A stretch of DNA of 64,000 bases from Acetobacteraceae bacterium (GTDB lineage Bacteria; Pseudomonadota; Alphaproteobacteria; Acetobacterales; Acetobacteraceae): positions 186,001 to 250,000 of the forward strand of contig JAIXWG010000038.1 in assembly GCA_027482245.1 (NCBI GenBank). Reading direction: 5' to 3'. A program made the translations under genes and the position numbers. Numbering within the stretch: the first letter of the stretch is position 1; every line of letters starts with the position of its first letter. The notes under the pieces are model-generated. The model worked only from the letters and a program-made list of their open reading frames with translations. It did no database searches and was not told the origin of the DNA. Positions 16,177 to 24,247 of this stretch are shown here, piece by piece.

Positions 16177-17166
16177 GTGAGCACGGGCCTGATCGCGCTG
16201 CTGGATGATGTGGTGGCGTTGGCGAAGGTCGCCGCCGCCAGCCTGGACGATGTCGCCCTCCAGGCGGGGAAGGCGGGCGCCAAGGCGGCCGGCGTCGTCA
16301 TCGACGATGCCGCCGTGACGCCGCGCTACGTCGTGGGCTTCGCGGCCAGCCGCGAACTGCCGATCGTCAAGCGCATCGCCATCGGGTCGCTGAAGAACAA
16401 GCTGCTGATCCTGCTGCCGGTCGCGCTCGCGCTCAGCCTGCTCGCCCCATGGGCCATCACCCCCCTGCTGATGCTGGGCGGCGCCTTCCTCTGCTACGAG
16501 GGGGCGGAGAAGGTGCTGGAAGCCATCCGGCCCCACGCGGCCCATGCGCATGAGGAAGCGGTCGGCGCCGCCCCCGCCGATGCCGCGGCGCTGGAGGAGG
16601 CGCGGGTCGCCGGCGCCATCAAGACGGACTTCATCCTCTCCGCCGAGATCATGGCCATCGCGCTGTCCAGCATTCCCGAGAGCGGCTTCGTGGCGCAGGC
16701 GGCGATCCTGGCGGTGGTCGGCATCGGCATCACGGTCGTCGTCTACGGCGCTGTCGCGCTGATCGTGAAGGCGGATGACGCGGGCGTGGCGCTGGCGCGG
16801 GAGGAAGGCATCGCGATGCGCCTGCCGGCGGGGTTGCGCCCGGCGGCCCGCGCACTGGGGCGCGGCCTGGTGAAGGGGATGCCGCCCTTCCTGAAACTGC
16901 TCAGCATCGTCGGCACGGCGGCCATGGTCTGGGTCGGCGGCGGCATCCTGATCCATGGGCTGGAAGAATTCGGCGTGGCCGGGCCGGGGCACCTGTCCCA
17001 CGACCTCTCTGCGGCAGCGGGGGCGGTGCCCGGGATCGGCGGTGCGCTGGGCTGGCTGGCGGGCGCGGCCTTTGCCGGCGTGGTGGGGCTGGTGGCGGGG
17101 TTCCTGCTGATCCCGCTGGTCGAACGCGTGCTGGCCCCGCTGGCGAAGCGCTTCCGGCGGTCCTAG
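16177..17166 (+). CDS. DUF808 (YedI-like) inner-membrane protein
   Basis: The 329-residue protein is a DUF808 family member, similar in layout to Escherichia coli YedI. It begins STGLIALLDDVVALAK, has the family's LDDVALQAGKAGAKAAGVV and ELPIVKRIAIGSLKNK segments, and about six hydrophobic helices (near residues 80-110, 170-200, 245-270, 280-315). Function of the family is unknown; a transport role is often assumed. The start is a GTG at 16177; there is no clear Shine-Dalgarno sequence. It stands alone ahead of the ABM gene, 47 bases downstream. Confidence 0.87.
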   Translation: MSTGLIALLDDVVALAKVAAASLDDVALQAGKAGAKAAGVVIDDAAVTPRYVVGFAASRELPIVKRIAIGSLKNKLLILLPVALALSLLAPWAITPLLMLGGAFLCYEGAEKVLEAIRPHAAHAHEEAVGAAPADAAALEEARVAGAIKTDFILSAEIMAIALSSIPESGFVAQAAILAVVGIGITVVVYGAVALIVKADDAGVALAREEGIAMRLPAGLRPAARALGRGLVKGMPPFLKLLSIVGTAAMVWVGGGILIHGLEEFGVAGPGHLSHDLSAAAGAVPGIGGALGWLAGAAFAGVVGLVAGFLLIPLVERVLAPLAKRFRRS

Positions 17167-17173
17167 CCTTCCT

Positions 17174-17200
17174 GCCTGTCCAAGGCCCGCCTGTCCAAGG
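17174..17200. repeat. 12-bp direct repeat upstream of the ABM gene
   Basis: GCCTGTCCAAGG occurs twice, at 17174-17185 and 17189-17200, in the 47-base gap before the ABM-domain gene. The second copy leads into AAGGAAGG, which serves as the ribosome-binding site. This may be a recent slippage duplication or a pair of binding sites. Confidence 0.55.
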
Positions 17201-17213
17201 AAGGAAGCGCCGC

Positions 17214-17525
17214 GTGATCCATGTCCTCGCCCTCATCACCACCAAGCCCGGGATGCGGGAGGCGGTGCTGGAGGCCTTCCGCGCCAACATGCCGGCCGTC
17301 CATGCCGAGGATGGCTGCATCGAATACGGCCCGGCCATCGATGCCGAGGGAATCGGCGCGATCCAGACGAAGCTCGGCCCGGACAGCTTCGTGGTGGTGG
17401 AGAAGTGGGAAAGCCCGGCGCACCTCGCGGCCCATGCCGCCGCGCCGCACATGGCGGCCTATGGCGCGAAGGTGCGGGAGATGATCGCCAGCCGGGTGAT
17501 CCATGTCCTGACCCCGGCAGGATAG
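17214..17525 (+). CDS. Small antibiotic-biosynthesis-monooxygenase (ABM) domain protein
   Basis: This is a 103-residue single-domain ABM protein of the dimeric alpha-beta barrel superfamily, like YgiN quinol monooxygenase. It has HVLALITTKPG, a middle GCIEYGPAID and VVVEKWESPAHLAAHAAAPHM, the family's Trp-Glu-Ser and Ala-His pattern. Such proteins oxidise quinols or small aromatics without cofactor, or act as heme/metabolite binders. The start is a GTG at 17214 with AAGGAAGG upstream. No partner gene points to a substrate. Confidence 0.85.
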   Translation: MIHVLALITTKPGMREAVLEAFRANMPAVHAEDGCIEYGPAIDAEGIGAIQTKLGPDSFVVVEKWESPAHLAAHAAAPHMAAYGAKVREMIASRVIHVLTPAG

Positions 17526-17579
17526 TCGCGCGATCACGGCATTGTATAAAGTATAGTTATTCAAAGGCGTGCTGATCTT

Positions 17580-17593
17580 CCCCTTCGGAGGGG
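17580..17593 (+). promoter_or_regulatory. Hairpin covering the ribosome-binding site of the proline-repeat gene
   Basis: CCCCT-TCGG-AGGGG forms a 5-base stem with a TCGG loop and contains the GGAGGGG that would serve as Shine-Dalgarno sequence. It abuts an ATG at 17594 and lies 9 bases before the preferred ATG at 17603. Folding in the mRNA would hide the ribosome site. An AT-rich stretch just upstream (17541-17565, with TATAAAGTATAG) stands out from the GC-rich surroundings and may hold the promoter. Confidence 0.45.
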
Positions 17594-17602
17594 ATGATCG
17601 GC

Positions 17603-19150
17603 ATGGCGGCGAAAGCCAGGCTGCGGCTGGTGGAGCGCCGGGAGCCCGCGGGCGGCTGGGCGGCGCTGGCGCCGGAATGGCAGGCATTGCCGGGCGGCAG
17701 CCTGCAGGGTCTTCCTGCCGGTGCCCGGCCCCTCGACCGGCGCGTGGCGCTGCTGCACCCCCGGCGCGGGGTCGCGATCCTCGACCTGCTCTGGGAAGGC
17801 GCCGCGCCGTTGGCGCCGCGGGAGGCCGTGGCGACGGTGGCGGCGCTGCGGGCCCGGCTGGCGGCGGCCGGATTCCCACAGGTCTTCTCCGGTCATCTGC
17901 CCCTGTTGCACCTGGCGCTGGAGGAAGCGGCGCTGCCCGGCCTGGCACGCCGTCTGGACATGGCGTTCAGCGCCCTGCCACCGATGACCCTGCCGCCCGG
18001 CGATGCCTGGATCGGTCCGCTCCGTCGCGCCCTGACCACGCCGCCCGACGCCTTGCCTTCGGTGCAGCCGTCCCGAGGGCGACGATGGCGGCTGGCGGGT
18101 GGGATGGGCCTCGCCCTGGCCGGTGTGGGCCTGGCGGCGGCGATGGTCCCGATGGGACGCCCGCCTCGGCCGGAGGCTGGCGGTCCCCTGACCTTGCTGG
18201 CCAGCGCTTCGGTCGCCCTGGCGGGCGAGGCGGGCAGCGACGCGGATCCCTCGCCGGCGGAGGGGGGCGGGCATCTCGAGGCCTTCGACCGCGCGCTGGC
18301 GGCGCTGGAGCGGAGCTATCGCGAAGCGGCGGCGGCCCCCGCGGCGGAAGGCCTGGAGCCTGAGCCAGCCCCGGCGCCGCGCGACGAGGCCCCGCCAGCG
18401 GTGGTGACGGCCGAGCCGCCCGCCGTGGTGACGCCGATGCCGCCGCCGGTGGTGCGGGCGGAGCCGCCCGCCGTGGTGGCGCCAATGCCGCCACGCGTGG
18501 TGCGAGGGGAGCCACCGGCGGTGGTCACCCCGATGCCGCCAGCGGTGGTGCAGGCGGAACCGCCGGCCGTGGTCGCCCCGATGCCGCCGCCTGTGGTTCG
18601 GGCGGAGCCGCCGGCCGTCGTGACGCCGATGCCGCCGCCCGTGGTGAGGGCGGAGCCACCAGCCGTGGTGACGCCGACGCCGCCACCGGTGGTCCGGGCG
18701 GAACCGCCGGCCGTGGTGACGCCGATGCCGCCACCCGTGGTGCGAGCCGAACCGCCTGCCGTAATCGCGCCGATGCCGCGCCCCGTGGTCCGGGCGGAAC
18801 CGCCGGCCGTGGTCGCTCCGATGCCGCCCCCGGTGGTGGAGGCGCAACGCGCGCCCGCCCGCCCCGAAGCGCCGCCGCCCCCGGCACGGCCCGCGGCACC
18901 GCTGGATCCCCGGCTCGTCGCCGCCCTGCTCGATCGGGGCCAGGCGATGATGGCGCGCGGCGACATCTCCGGCGCCCGGCTGCTGTTCACGCGCGCCGCC
19001 CAGGCCGGCAGCGCGGAGGCCGCCCTGGCCATGGCCCGCAGCTTTGACGGGGCCGTGCTGGCGGGTCTCGGCGCCCGGGGCATCCGCCCGGACCCGGCCC
19101 AGGCCGAACACTGGTACCGCCGCGCCGCAGAACTCGGCGCGGCCCGCTGA
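17603..19150 (+). CDS. Membrane protein with nine proline-rich 16-residue repeats and a Sel1-like tail
   Basis: The 515-residue product has four parts: an N-terminal alpha/beta domain (about residues 1-150) of unknown fold with RRVALLHPRRGVAILDLLW; one transmembrane helix near 165-183 (LALAGVGLAAAMV); a run of nine 16-residue units of the type EPPAVVTPMPPPVVRA; and a C-terminal pair of helices ending HWYRRAAELGAA, which is a Sel1/TPR-like motif. The N-terminal part is cytoplasmic and the repeats plus tail probably span the periplasm as a stiff rod. ATG 17603 is preferred over 17594 for spacing. The gene ends 13 bases before the TAXI receptor. Function unknown. Confidence 0.75.
   Translation: MAAKARLRLVERREPAGGWAALAPEWQALPGGSLQGLPAGARPLDRRVALLHPRRGVAILDLLWEGAAPLAPREAVATVAALRARLAAAGFPQVFSGHLPLLHLALEEAALPGLARRLDMAFSALPPMTLPPGDAWIGPLRRALTTPPDALPSVQPSRGRRWRLAGGMGLALAGVGLAAAMVPMGRPPRPEAGGPLTLLASASVALAGEAGSDADPSPAEGGGHLEAFDRALAALERSYREAAAAPAAEGLEPEPAPAPRDEAPPAVVTAEPPAVVTPMPPPVVRAEPPAVVAPMPPRVVRGEPPAVVTPMPPAVVQAEPPAVVAPMPPPVVRAEPPAVVTPMPPPVVRAEPPAVVTPTPPPVVRAEPPAVVTPMPPPVVRAEPPAVIAPMPRPVVRAEPPAVVAPMPPPVVEAQRAPARPEAPPPPARPAAPLDPRLVAALLDRGQAMMARGDISGARLLFTRAAQAGSAEAALAMARSFDGAVLAGLGARGIRPDPAQAEHWYRRAAELGAAR
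18410..18841 (+). repeat. Nine in-frame 48-bp tandem repeats encoding proline-rich units
   Basis: Nine consecutive 48-base units each encode AEPPAVV(T/A)PMPPPVVR or a near variant. Units differ mostly at the T/A position and a few prolines (R, A or P at unit position 13). The protein sequence is far better kept than the DNA third positions, which suggests selection on the repeat as a structural rod. Copy number is likely to vary between strains. Confidence 0.88.
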
Positions 19151-19163
19151 CAGGAAAGTCCCC

Positions 19164-20108
19164 ATGACATCACGACGCAGCCTCCTGGCCGCCGCGGGCA
19201 GCGTGCTGGCGGCGCCCGCGCTGGCCCAGGGGAACCCCGTCGCGCAGCTCAACGCCATGGCGGCGCGGGCCAATGCGGGCACGGTCGGCATCGTCGCGGG
19301 CGGCGTGGATGGCACCTATATCCGCATCGCCGCCGACCTGGCCGCGGTGCTGGACGATTCGGATCGGCTGCGCGTCATCGCCATGATCGGCCGCGGCTCA
19401 GTCCAGAACATCGCCGACATCATGGTGCTGCGGGGGATCGACCTCGGCATCGTGCAGTCCGACGTGCTGGCCTATGCGCGGCGGGAGCGTCTGTTCCCCT
19501 CCGTCGAGCGGCTGATCCAGTATGTCTGCAAGCTGTATGATGAGGAGATCCACATCCTCGCCGCGCCGGGCATCGCATCCGTCCAGGACCTGGCGGGGAA
19601 GGCGGTGAATGTGGACCTGCCGGGCAGCGGCACGGCGATGACGGCATCGCTGGTCTTCGGCGCGCTGGGCGTGCGGGTGCGGGAGGAGAATGCGCCGCAG
19701 GACGCCGCGCTGGAACGGCTGCGGCGCGGCGAGATCGCGGCGCTGGTCTATGTCGCGGGCAAGCCCGCGCGGCTGTTCGCCGGCGTGCGGCCTGACGAGG
19801 GGATGCGCCTGCTGCCCCTGCCTGCCGATCCCGCGCTGCTCGACACCTACCTGCCCGCGCGGTTCGAGGCCGCGGACTACCCCGCTCTGGTGCCGGCGGG
19901 CGGCATCGACACCATGGCGGTGGGCGCCGTGCTCGCCGTCTATGCCTGGGCGCCGGGTACGGAGCGGCATCGCAAGGTCTCCCGCTTCGTGGAGGCGCTG
20001 ACGGAGCGCTTCGACGCCTTCCTGCGCCCGCCGCGCCATCCGAAGTGGCGGGAGGTCAACCTGGCGGCGGAGGTGCCGGGCTGGACGCGCTTCACGCCGT
20101 TGCGGTGA
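19164..20108 (+). CDS. TAXI-family TRAP transporter solute receptor
   Basis: The 314-residue protein is a TAXI (TRAP-associated extracytoplasmic immunogenic) receptor. SRRSLLAAAGSVLAAPALA is a twin-arginine-type signal. The mature part has VGIVAGGVDGTYIRIAADLA, a typical TAXI start, then IMVLRGIDLGIVQSDVLAYA and VQDLAGKAVNVDLPGSGTAMTA with its conserved GSGT. TAXI proteins usually work with a fused TRAP permease, but none is in this window. It follows the proline-repeat gene by 13 bases with AGGAAAG as ribosome site, so the two are probably co-expressed. Confidence 0.88.
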   Translation: MTSRRSLLAAAGSVLAAPALAQGNPVAQLNAMAARANAGTVGIVAGGVDGTYIRIAADLAAVLDDSDRLRVIAMIGRGSVQNIADIMVLRGIDLGIVQSDVLAYARRERLFPSVERLIQYVCKLYDEEIHILAAPGIASVQDLAGKAVNVDLPGSGTAMTASLVFGALGVRVREENAPQDAALERLRRGEIAALVYVAGKPARLFAGVRPDEGMRLLPLPADPALLDTYLPARFEAADYPALVPAGGIDTMAVGAVLAVYAWAPGTERHRKVSRFVEALTERFDAFLRPPRHPKWREVNLAAEVPGWTRFTPLR

Positions 20109-20119
20109 CGGCTATGCTG

Positions 20120-20134
20120 CCCCCGCAACGGGGG
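20120..20134 (+). promoter_or_regulatory. Strong G/C hairpin just before the ureidoglycolate lyase start
   Basis: CCCCCG-CAA-CGGGGG is a perfect 6-base stem ending 7 bases before the ATG at 20142. It could act as a weak terminator for the TAXI gene or restrict ribosome access to the next start. Confidence 0.35.
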
Positions 20135-20141
20135 GGCGGCG

Positions 20142-20687
20142 ATGCGGACAATCACGCTGAAGGCGGAAGCGGCAACGGCGGAGAACGTCGCGCCCTTCGG
20201 CACGCTGATGGGCCCGACCGCGCCCGCGCCGGTGATCCGCAGCCCCTTCTATGGCGACCGCGTCGCGCTGCGGAAACCCGGGCGCTTCGTGGCCGATGAC
20301 ACGCTGGAATTCACGGTCGCCACGCTGGAGCGCCGCCCGCTGCGCGCCGTGTGGATGGAGCGCCACTTCCTGCACACGCAGAGCTTCTTCCCACTCGGCG
20401 GCCGCCCCTTCCTGATGGTGCTGGCGCCGCCGGGCGAGGGCGAGCTGCCCGTGCTGGAGGAAGCCCGCGCGCTGCTCTTCGACGGCAGCGCGGGGCTGAT
20501 GCTGCACCTCGGAACCTGGCACGAATTCCCGCTGGCGCTGGTCGATGCGACGAGCCTGATCATCGCCATCCGCCGCGACACCGCGCGCGACCTTCAGCAT
20601 GTGCAGGGCAATGAGGCGCGGGGGCCGGACCTCGACAAGAAGGACATCGCCGCGCGGCTCGGCGTGACGATCGAGGTCGCGCTGTAG
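20142..20687 (+). CDS. Ureidoglycolate lyase family protein (AllA-like)
   Basis: The 181-residue protein is a cupin-fold member of the ureidoglycolate lyase/hydrolase family, which releases glyoxylate and urea in the last step of purine ureide breakdown. Characteristic segments are ENVAPFGTLM near the start, WMERHFLHTQSFFPLGGRPF, GLMLHLGTWHEFPLALV. No other allantoin gene except the distant PuuE-like deacetylase at 8007 is in the window, so the physiological substrate may differ. The stop codon directly abuts the stop of the opposite-strand aldolase, with no gap. Confidence 0.85.
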   Translation: MRTITLKAEAATAENVAPFGTLMGPTAPAPVIRSPFYGDRVALRKPGRFVADDTLEFTVATLERRPLRAVWMERHFLHTQSFFPLGGRPFLMVLAPPGEGELPVLEEARALLFDGSAGLMLHLGTWHEFPLALVDATSLIIAIRRDTARDLQHVQGNEARGPDLDKKDIAARLGVTIEVAL

Positions 20688-21419
20688 TCAGGGGATGCTG
20701 GCGAGGTCCGCCGCCAGCCAGGGCCGGGCCGCGATGGCGCGGCGGAGGTAGTGGTCCCAGCGCAGGCCGAGCACCTTGTCGGAGAGCAGGAAGCGCTTCG
20801 CCTCCTCCGCCGTGGCGTCATCGACGAGCGACAGCGGCTTGCCCGCGGCCGCGGCCATGGCGCCGAGCTGGATGCGGCAGGCATCGTCCAGCATGATCGC
20901 GCAGTGAACGGCCTCCCGCACGTTGCGCCCGACGACCAGCGTGCCGTGGTTGGCGAGCAGCAGGGCGCGGCGCGGGCCGAGCGCGGCGGCGAGTTCGACG
21001 CCGGTCTCCACCGTATCGACGATGCCGCCATATTCCGCGTGCAGGGCGCAATCGTCGTGGAACATCAGCGCGGACTGGAACAGGGGCAGCAGCGGCGTGC
21101 CCGTGGCGGTCAGCATCACCGCGTTGAGGCTGTGGGTGTGGATGACGCAGCCGATATCGGGGCGCGCGCGATAGAGGCCGGTGTGGATGACCAGTGAGGG
21201 GTTGATCTTCCCGCCATGGAGGACGTTGAGGTCCATGTCCACGTGGCGGAGATCGGCGGCGCGCACCTCTTCGAACCCCTGGCCGTAGCCATGGCACCAG
21301 AAGCTGTCCCCGCCCGGCAGCCGCGCCGTCAGGTGGCCCGCGATGCCGGCATTCTGGCCGTGCACGTCGAGGATGTGATAGGCGGCGAGGAGTTCGCGCC
21401 GCAGCGTCGCTTTATCCAT
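20688..21419 (-). CDS. Class II aldolase/adducin-family protein
   Basis: This is a 243-residue class II aldolase fold protein. Zinc ligands are in CVIHTHSLNAV and LLANHGTLVVG; AGIAGHLTARLPGG is the typical N-terminal loop. It is the last gene of the dipeptide-type ABC transporter operon, overlapping the second ATPase gene by 8 bases, so it may act on the imported compound. It is about the same length as the aldolase at 11908 but clearly different in sequence. Confidence 0.87.
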   Translation of the reverse strand: MDKATLRRELLAAYHILDVHGQNAGIAGHLTARLPGGDSFWCHGYGQGFEEVRAADLRHVDMDLNVLHGGKINPSLVIHTGLYRARPDIGCVIHTHSLNAVMLTATGTPLLPLFQSALMFHDDCALHAEYGGIVDTVETGVELAAALGPRRALLLANHGTLVVGRNVREAVHCAIMLDDACRIQLGAMAAAAGKPLSLVDDATAEEAKRFLLSDKVLGLRWDHYLRRAIAARPWLAADLASIP

Positions 21420-22410
21420 GCGTGTCCTCCAGCGCGGGAATCCGGTTGGCGCCCTCCGCGATGCGGAGGCAGGCGGCGCGATGCGCGGCATCGCCGGCGA
21501 CGGCGTCGAGGCGTGGGGTTTCGCTGCGGCAGCGCGACACCGCCACGGGGCAGCGACTCGCAAAGTGGCAGCCGGGCGGCAGGTTGATGGGGGAGGGGAT
21601 CTCCCCCTGCAGGACATGCCGCTTCAGCACGGCGTCGGGATCGGCCGGCAGATGCGCCGACATCAGCGCCTGCGAATAGGGATGCGCGGCATCGGCGAAG
21701 ACCTGCGCCGTGGGGGCGTATTCGACGACGCTGCCGAGGTAGAGCACCAGGATGCGGTCGCTGATCAGCTTCACCGTGCCGAGGTCATGGCTGATGAACA
21801 TCATCGCCGCCCCCGTCTCCGCCTTCAGCTCCGCCAACAGGTCGAGGATGCCGGCGCGGACGGAGAGGTCGAGGGAGGAGGTGGGCTCGTCCAGCACGAT
21901 CAGCTTCGGGCTGGTCGCGATGGCGCGGGCGATGCAGACGCGCTGGAGCTGACCGCCGGAGAGTTCGGCCGGGAAGCGCGTGAGGAGTTCGGGCGTGAGC
22001 CGCACGCGGATCGCCAGCGCCTCCGCCCTGTCGCGGCGTTCGGCGGCGGAGAGCTTCGTGTGCAGCTTCAACGGCTCCGCGATCAGGTCGCCGATGCGGA
22101 TGCGCGGGTTGAGCGCGGACCAGGGGTCCTGGAACACCATCTGCATCTCCGCCCGCAGCGGGCGGCAGGCGGATTCCGGCAGGCGCGTGATGTCGCGACC
22201 GCGAAATCGGATGGTGCCACCGGTCGGCGACAGCAGGCGGATGACGCTGCGACCGATGGTGGACTTGCCGGAGCCGCTTTCGCCGACGACGCCCAGCGTC
22301 TCGCCCTCGCGGATCGAGAAGCTGACGCCGTTGACGGCATGCACCTTCAGGTGGCGGGAGACGTCGAAATGCTTGACCAGCCCTTCGACCTCCAGGACCG
22401 GAGCCGTCAT
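21412..22410 (-). CDS. Dipeptide/oligopeptide-type ABC transporter ATP-binding protein (DppF/OppF)
   Basis: The 332-residue ATPase is the second nucleotide-binding subunit of a peptide-type importer. Walker A is GESGSGKST, the signature LSGGQLQRVCIARA and Walker B LIVLDEPTSSLDLSV; the C-terminal extension CHFASRCPVAVSRC carries the cysteines typical of Dpp/Opp ATPases. The ATG at 22410 overlaps the preceding ATPase stop (ATGA). Partner genes follow the order binding protein, two permeases, two ATPases, aldolase. Confidence 0.92.
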   Translation of the reverse strand: MTAPVLEVEGLVKHFDVSRHLKVHAVNGVSFSIREGETLGVVGESGSGKSTIGRSVIRLLSPTGGTIRFRGRDITRLPESACRPLRAEMQMVFQDPWSALNPRIRIGDLIAEPLKLHTKLSAAERRDRAEALAIRVRLTPELLTRFPAELSGGQLQRVCIARAIATSPKLIVLDEPTSSLDLSVRAGILDLLAELKAETGAAMMFISHDLGTVKLISDRILVLYLGSVVEYAPTAQVFADAAHPYSQALMSAHLPADPDAVLKRHVLQGEIPSPINLPPGCHFASRCPVAVSRCRSETPRLDAVAGDAAHRAACLRIAEGANRIPALEDTHG

Positions 22411-23378
22411 GCCGCCACCCGGTGGCAGCGGACGACATGGCCGTCGCCCAGCGCGACGTCGGGCGGCACCATGGTGCAATCCGCGCCGGCCTGCGGGCAG
22501 CGATCCTGGTAGGGGCAGCCGGGTGGCAGCGCCTTCAGGTTCGGCGGCGGCCCGCCCACGGTGCGCGTGGCGCCGAGCCGCAGGCGTTCCGGCGTCGCGC
22601 CGATGAGGTTCACGGTGTAGGGATGGACGGGGCGGCGGAAGACCTGGCGCACGGGCCCACTCTCGACGATGGCGCCGGCATACATCACCGCCATCTCGTC
22701 GCAGTAATGCGCGACCACGCCGAGGTCGTGGGTGATGATCATGGCGGCGATGCCGGTGCGCCGCACCAGGTCCCGCAGCAGGTCGAGGATCTGCGCCTGC
22801 ACCGTGACGTCGAGGCCCGTGGTCGGCTCATCCGCGATCAGTAGCCGCGGCTCGTTCATCAGCGCGAGGGCGATCAGCACGCGCTGTGCCATGCCGCCCG
22901 AGAGTTCATGCGGCCAGGCCCGCATGCGCCGCGCGGGGTCGGGGATGCCGAGCGCGCCGAGAGTCGCGATCGCCTTCTCCCGCGCCTCCGCCACCGATCC
23001 CCCGCGATGCGCGCGGCGGATGCGGATGAGCTGGTCGCCGATGCGCGACAGGGGATCGAGCGAGGATTTCGGGCTTTGCACCACCAGCGCGATGTCGCGG
23101 CCGCGTAGCGCGTTGAGGTCGTCATCGGGCATGGCCAGCAGGTCACGCCCCTCGAACAGCGCGCGGCCGCCCATGATGCGGGCGGGCGGGCGCAGCAGGC
23201 CCATGATGGAGGTCGCCGTCAGCGACTTGCCCGCCCCCGTCTCCCCCACCAGGCCGAGGATGCGGCCCGCATCGAGAGAGAAGGAGACGCCGTTCAGCGC
23301 CTTCGCCACCTGGATCTCATTGTCCAGGTCGCGCGAGATGAAGTGGGTGTGGAGGTCCTCCACGCGCAGCAGCGTCAT
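22407..23378 (-). CDS. Dipeptide/oligopeptide-type ABC transporter ATP-binding protein (DppD/OppD)
   Basis: The 323-residue ATPase has Walker A GETGAGKSL, the signature LSGGMAQRVLIALAL, Walker B LLIADEPTTGLD, and the C-terminal CPYQDRCPQAGADC with iron-sulfur-like cysteines known in this family. It overlaps both neighbours by ATGA. The Walker A ending Lys-Ser-Leu is common in DppD. Together with the gene at 21412 it powers the importer whose receptor is at 25259. Confidence 0.92.
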   Translation of the reverse strand: MTLLRVEDLHTHFISRDLDNEIQVAKALNGVSFSLDAGRILGLVGETGAGKSLTATSIMGLLRPPARIMGGRALFEGRDLLAMPDDDLNALRGRDIALVVQSPKSSLDPLSRIGDQLIRIRRAHRGGSVAEAREKAIATLGALGIPDPARRMRAWPHELSGGMAQRVLIALALMNEPRLLIADEPTTGLDVTVQAQILDLLRDLVRRTGIAAMIITHDLGVVAHYCDEMAVMYAGAIVESGPVRQVFRRPVHPYTVNLIGATPERLRLGATRTVGGPPPNLKALPPGCPYQDRCPQAGADCTMVPPDVALGDGHVVRCHRVAA

Positions 23379-24247
23379 CGCGTGGCCGCCTTCCGGCGGG
23401 GGTCCAGCAGGTCCTGCAGCCCGTCGCCCAGCATGTTGAGGCCGAGCACCATCAGGATCAGCGCGATGCCGGGGAAGACGCCGACCCACCATTGCCCGGT
23501 GACGAGATACTCCGCCCCCTGGCGGACCATGGCGCCCCATTCCGGCGTCGGCGGCTGGATGCCGACGCCGAGGAAGGCGAGGGTCGCGCTGATCCGCACC
23601 GCCCAGGCCGCGCGCACCGCCGTCTGCGCCATCGCCCCCTGCAGCGCGTTGGGCAGGATATGGACGAAGAGGATGCGCCAGGTGGGATTGCCGGCGGAAA
23701 CCGCGCTCTCGACGAAGGTCGAATGCCGCAGCGCCAGCACCTCCGCCCGCACCACCCGGGCGAAGACGGGGCTGTCGAGCAGGCCGATCACCAGCACGAC
23801 GTTGAAGAGAGAGGGCCCCGCCGCGGCGACCACGGCCAGCGCCAGGATGATGGAGGGGAAGACGCGCAGCGCATCGAAGAAACGCATCGCGATCTCATCG
23901 AACCAGCCGCCGCGATAGCCGGTATAGAGGCCGAGCGGCACGCCGGCGAGCAGCCCCACCACGACGGCGGGGATGGCGATGCCGAAGGCCCAGCGCGCGC
24001 CGGCGATGACGCGGGAGAAGACATCCATCCCGTTGCCGTCGGTGCCCATGAGGTGCGCGCCGCCGGGTGCGGCCAGCACGTTGCGGGGCTGCGCGAATTC
24101 CGGGTCGAAGGGCGCCAGCCACGGTGCGAGCAGCGCCATGACGGCGAAGCCCAGGATGATGAAGACGCCCGCCGCCAGGGTCGGGCTGCGGCGGGAGATG
24201 CCGCCGATGCGGCGCACCCAGCGGGGGGAGGCAATGGTGGCACTCAT
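23375..24247 (-). CDS. Dipeptide-type ABC transporter permease (DppC)
   Basis: The 290-residue inner-membrane permease has about six helices, an N-terminal OppC-type segment (PWLAPFDPEFAQPRN) and the EAA loop around ESAVSAGNPTWRILFVHILP. GTDGNGMDVFSR is the variant of the family's GTD.GRDV.SR box. Starts ATG 24247, overlapping the DppB gene stop by ATGA. It pairs with the permease at 24244. Confidence 0.92.
   Translation of the reverse strand: MSATIASPRWVRRIGGISRRSPTLAAGVFIILGFAVMALLAPWLAPFDPEFAQPRNVLAAPGGAHLMGTDGNGMDVFSRVIAGARWAFGIAIPAVVVGLLAGVPLGLYTGYRGGWFDEIAMRFFDALRVFPSIILALAVVAAAGPSLFNVVLVIGLLDSPVFARVVRAEVLALRHSTFVESAVSAGNPTWRILFVHILPNALQGAMAQTAVRAAWAVRISATLAFLGVGIQPPTPEWGAMVRQGAEYLVTGQWWVGVFPGIALILMVLGLNMLGDGLQDLLDPRRKAATR

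Noticed and set aside
17561..19315. Very long open frame on the minus strand opposite the proline-repeat gene
   Set aside because: It is rich in Arg/His repeats that mirror the proline repeats; in GC-rich DNA the opposite frame of a real gene often stays open. No start signal or family pattern.
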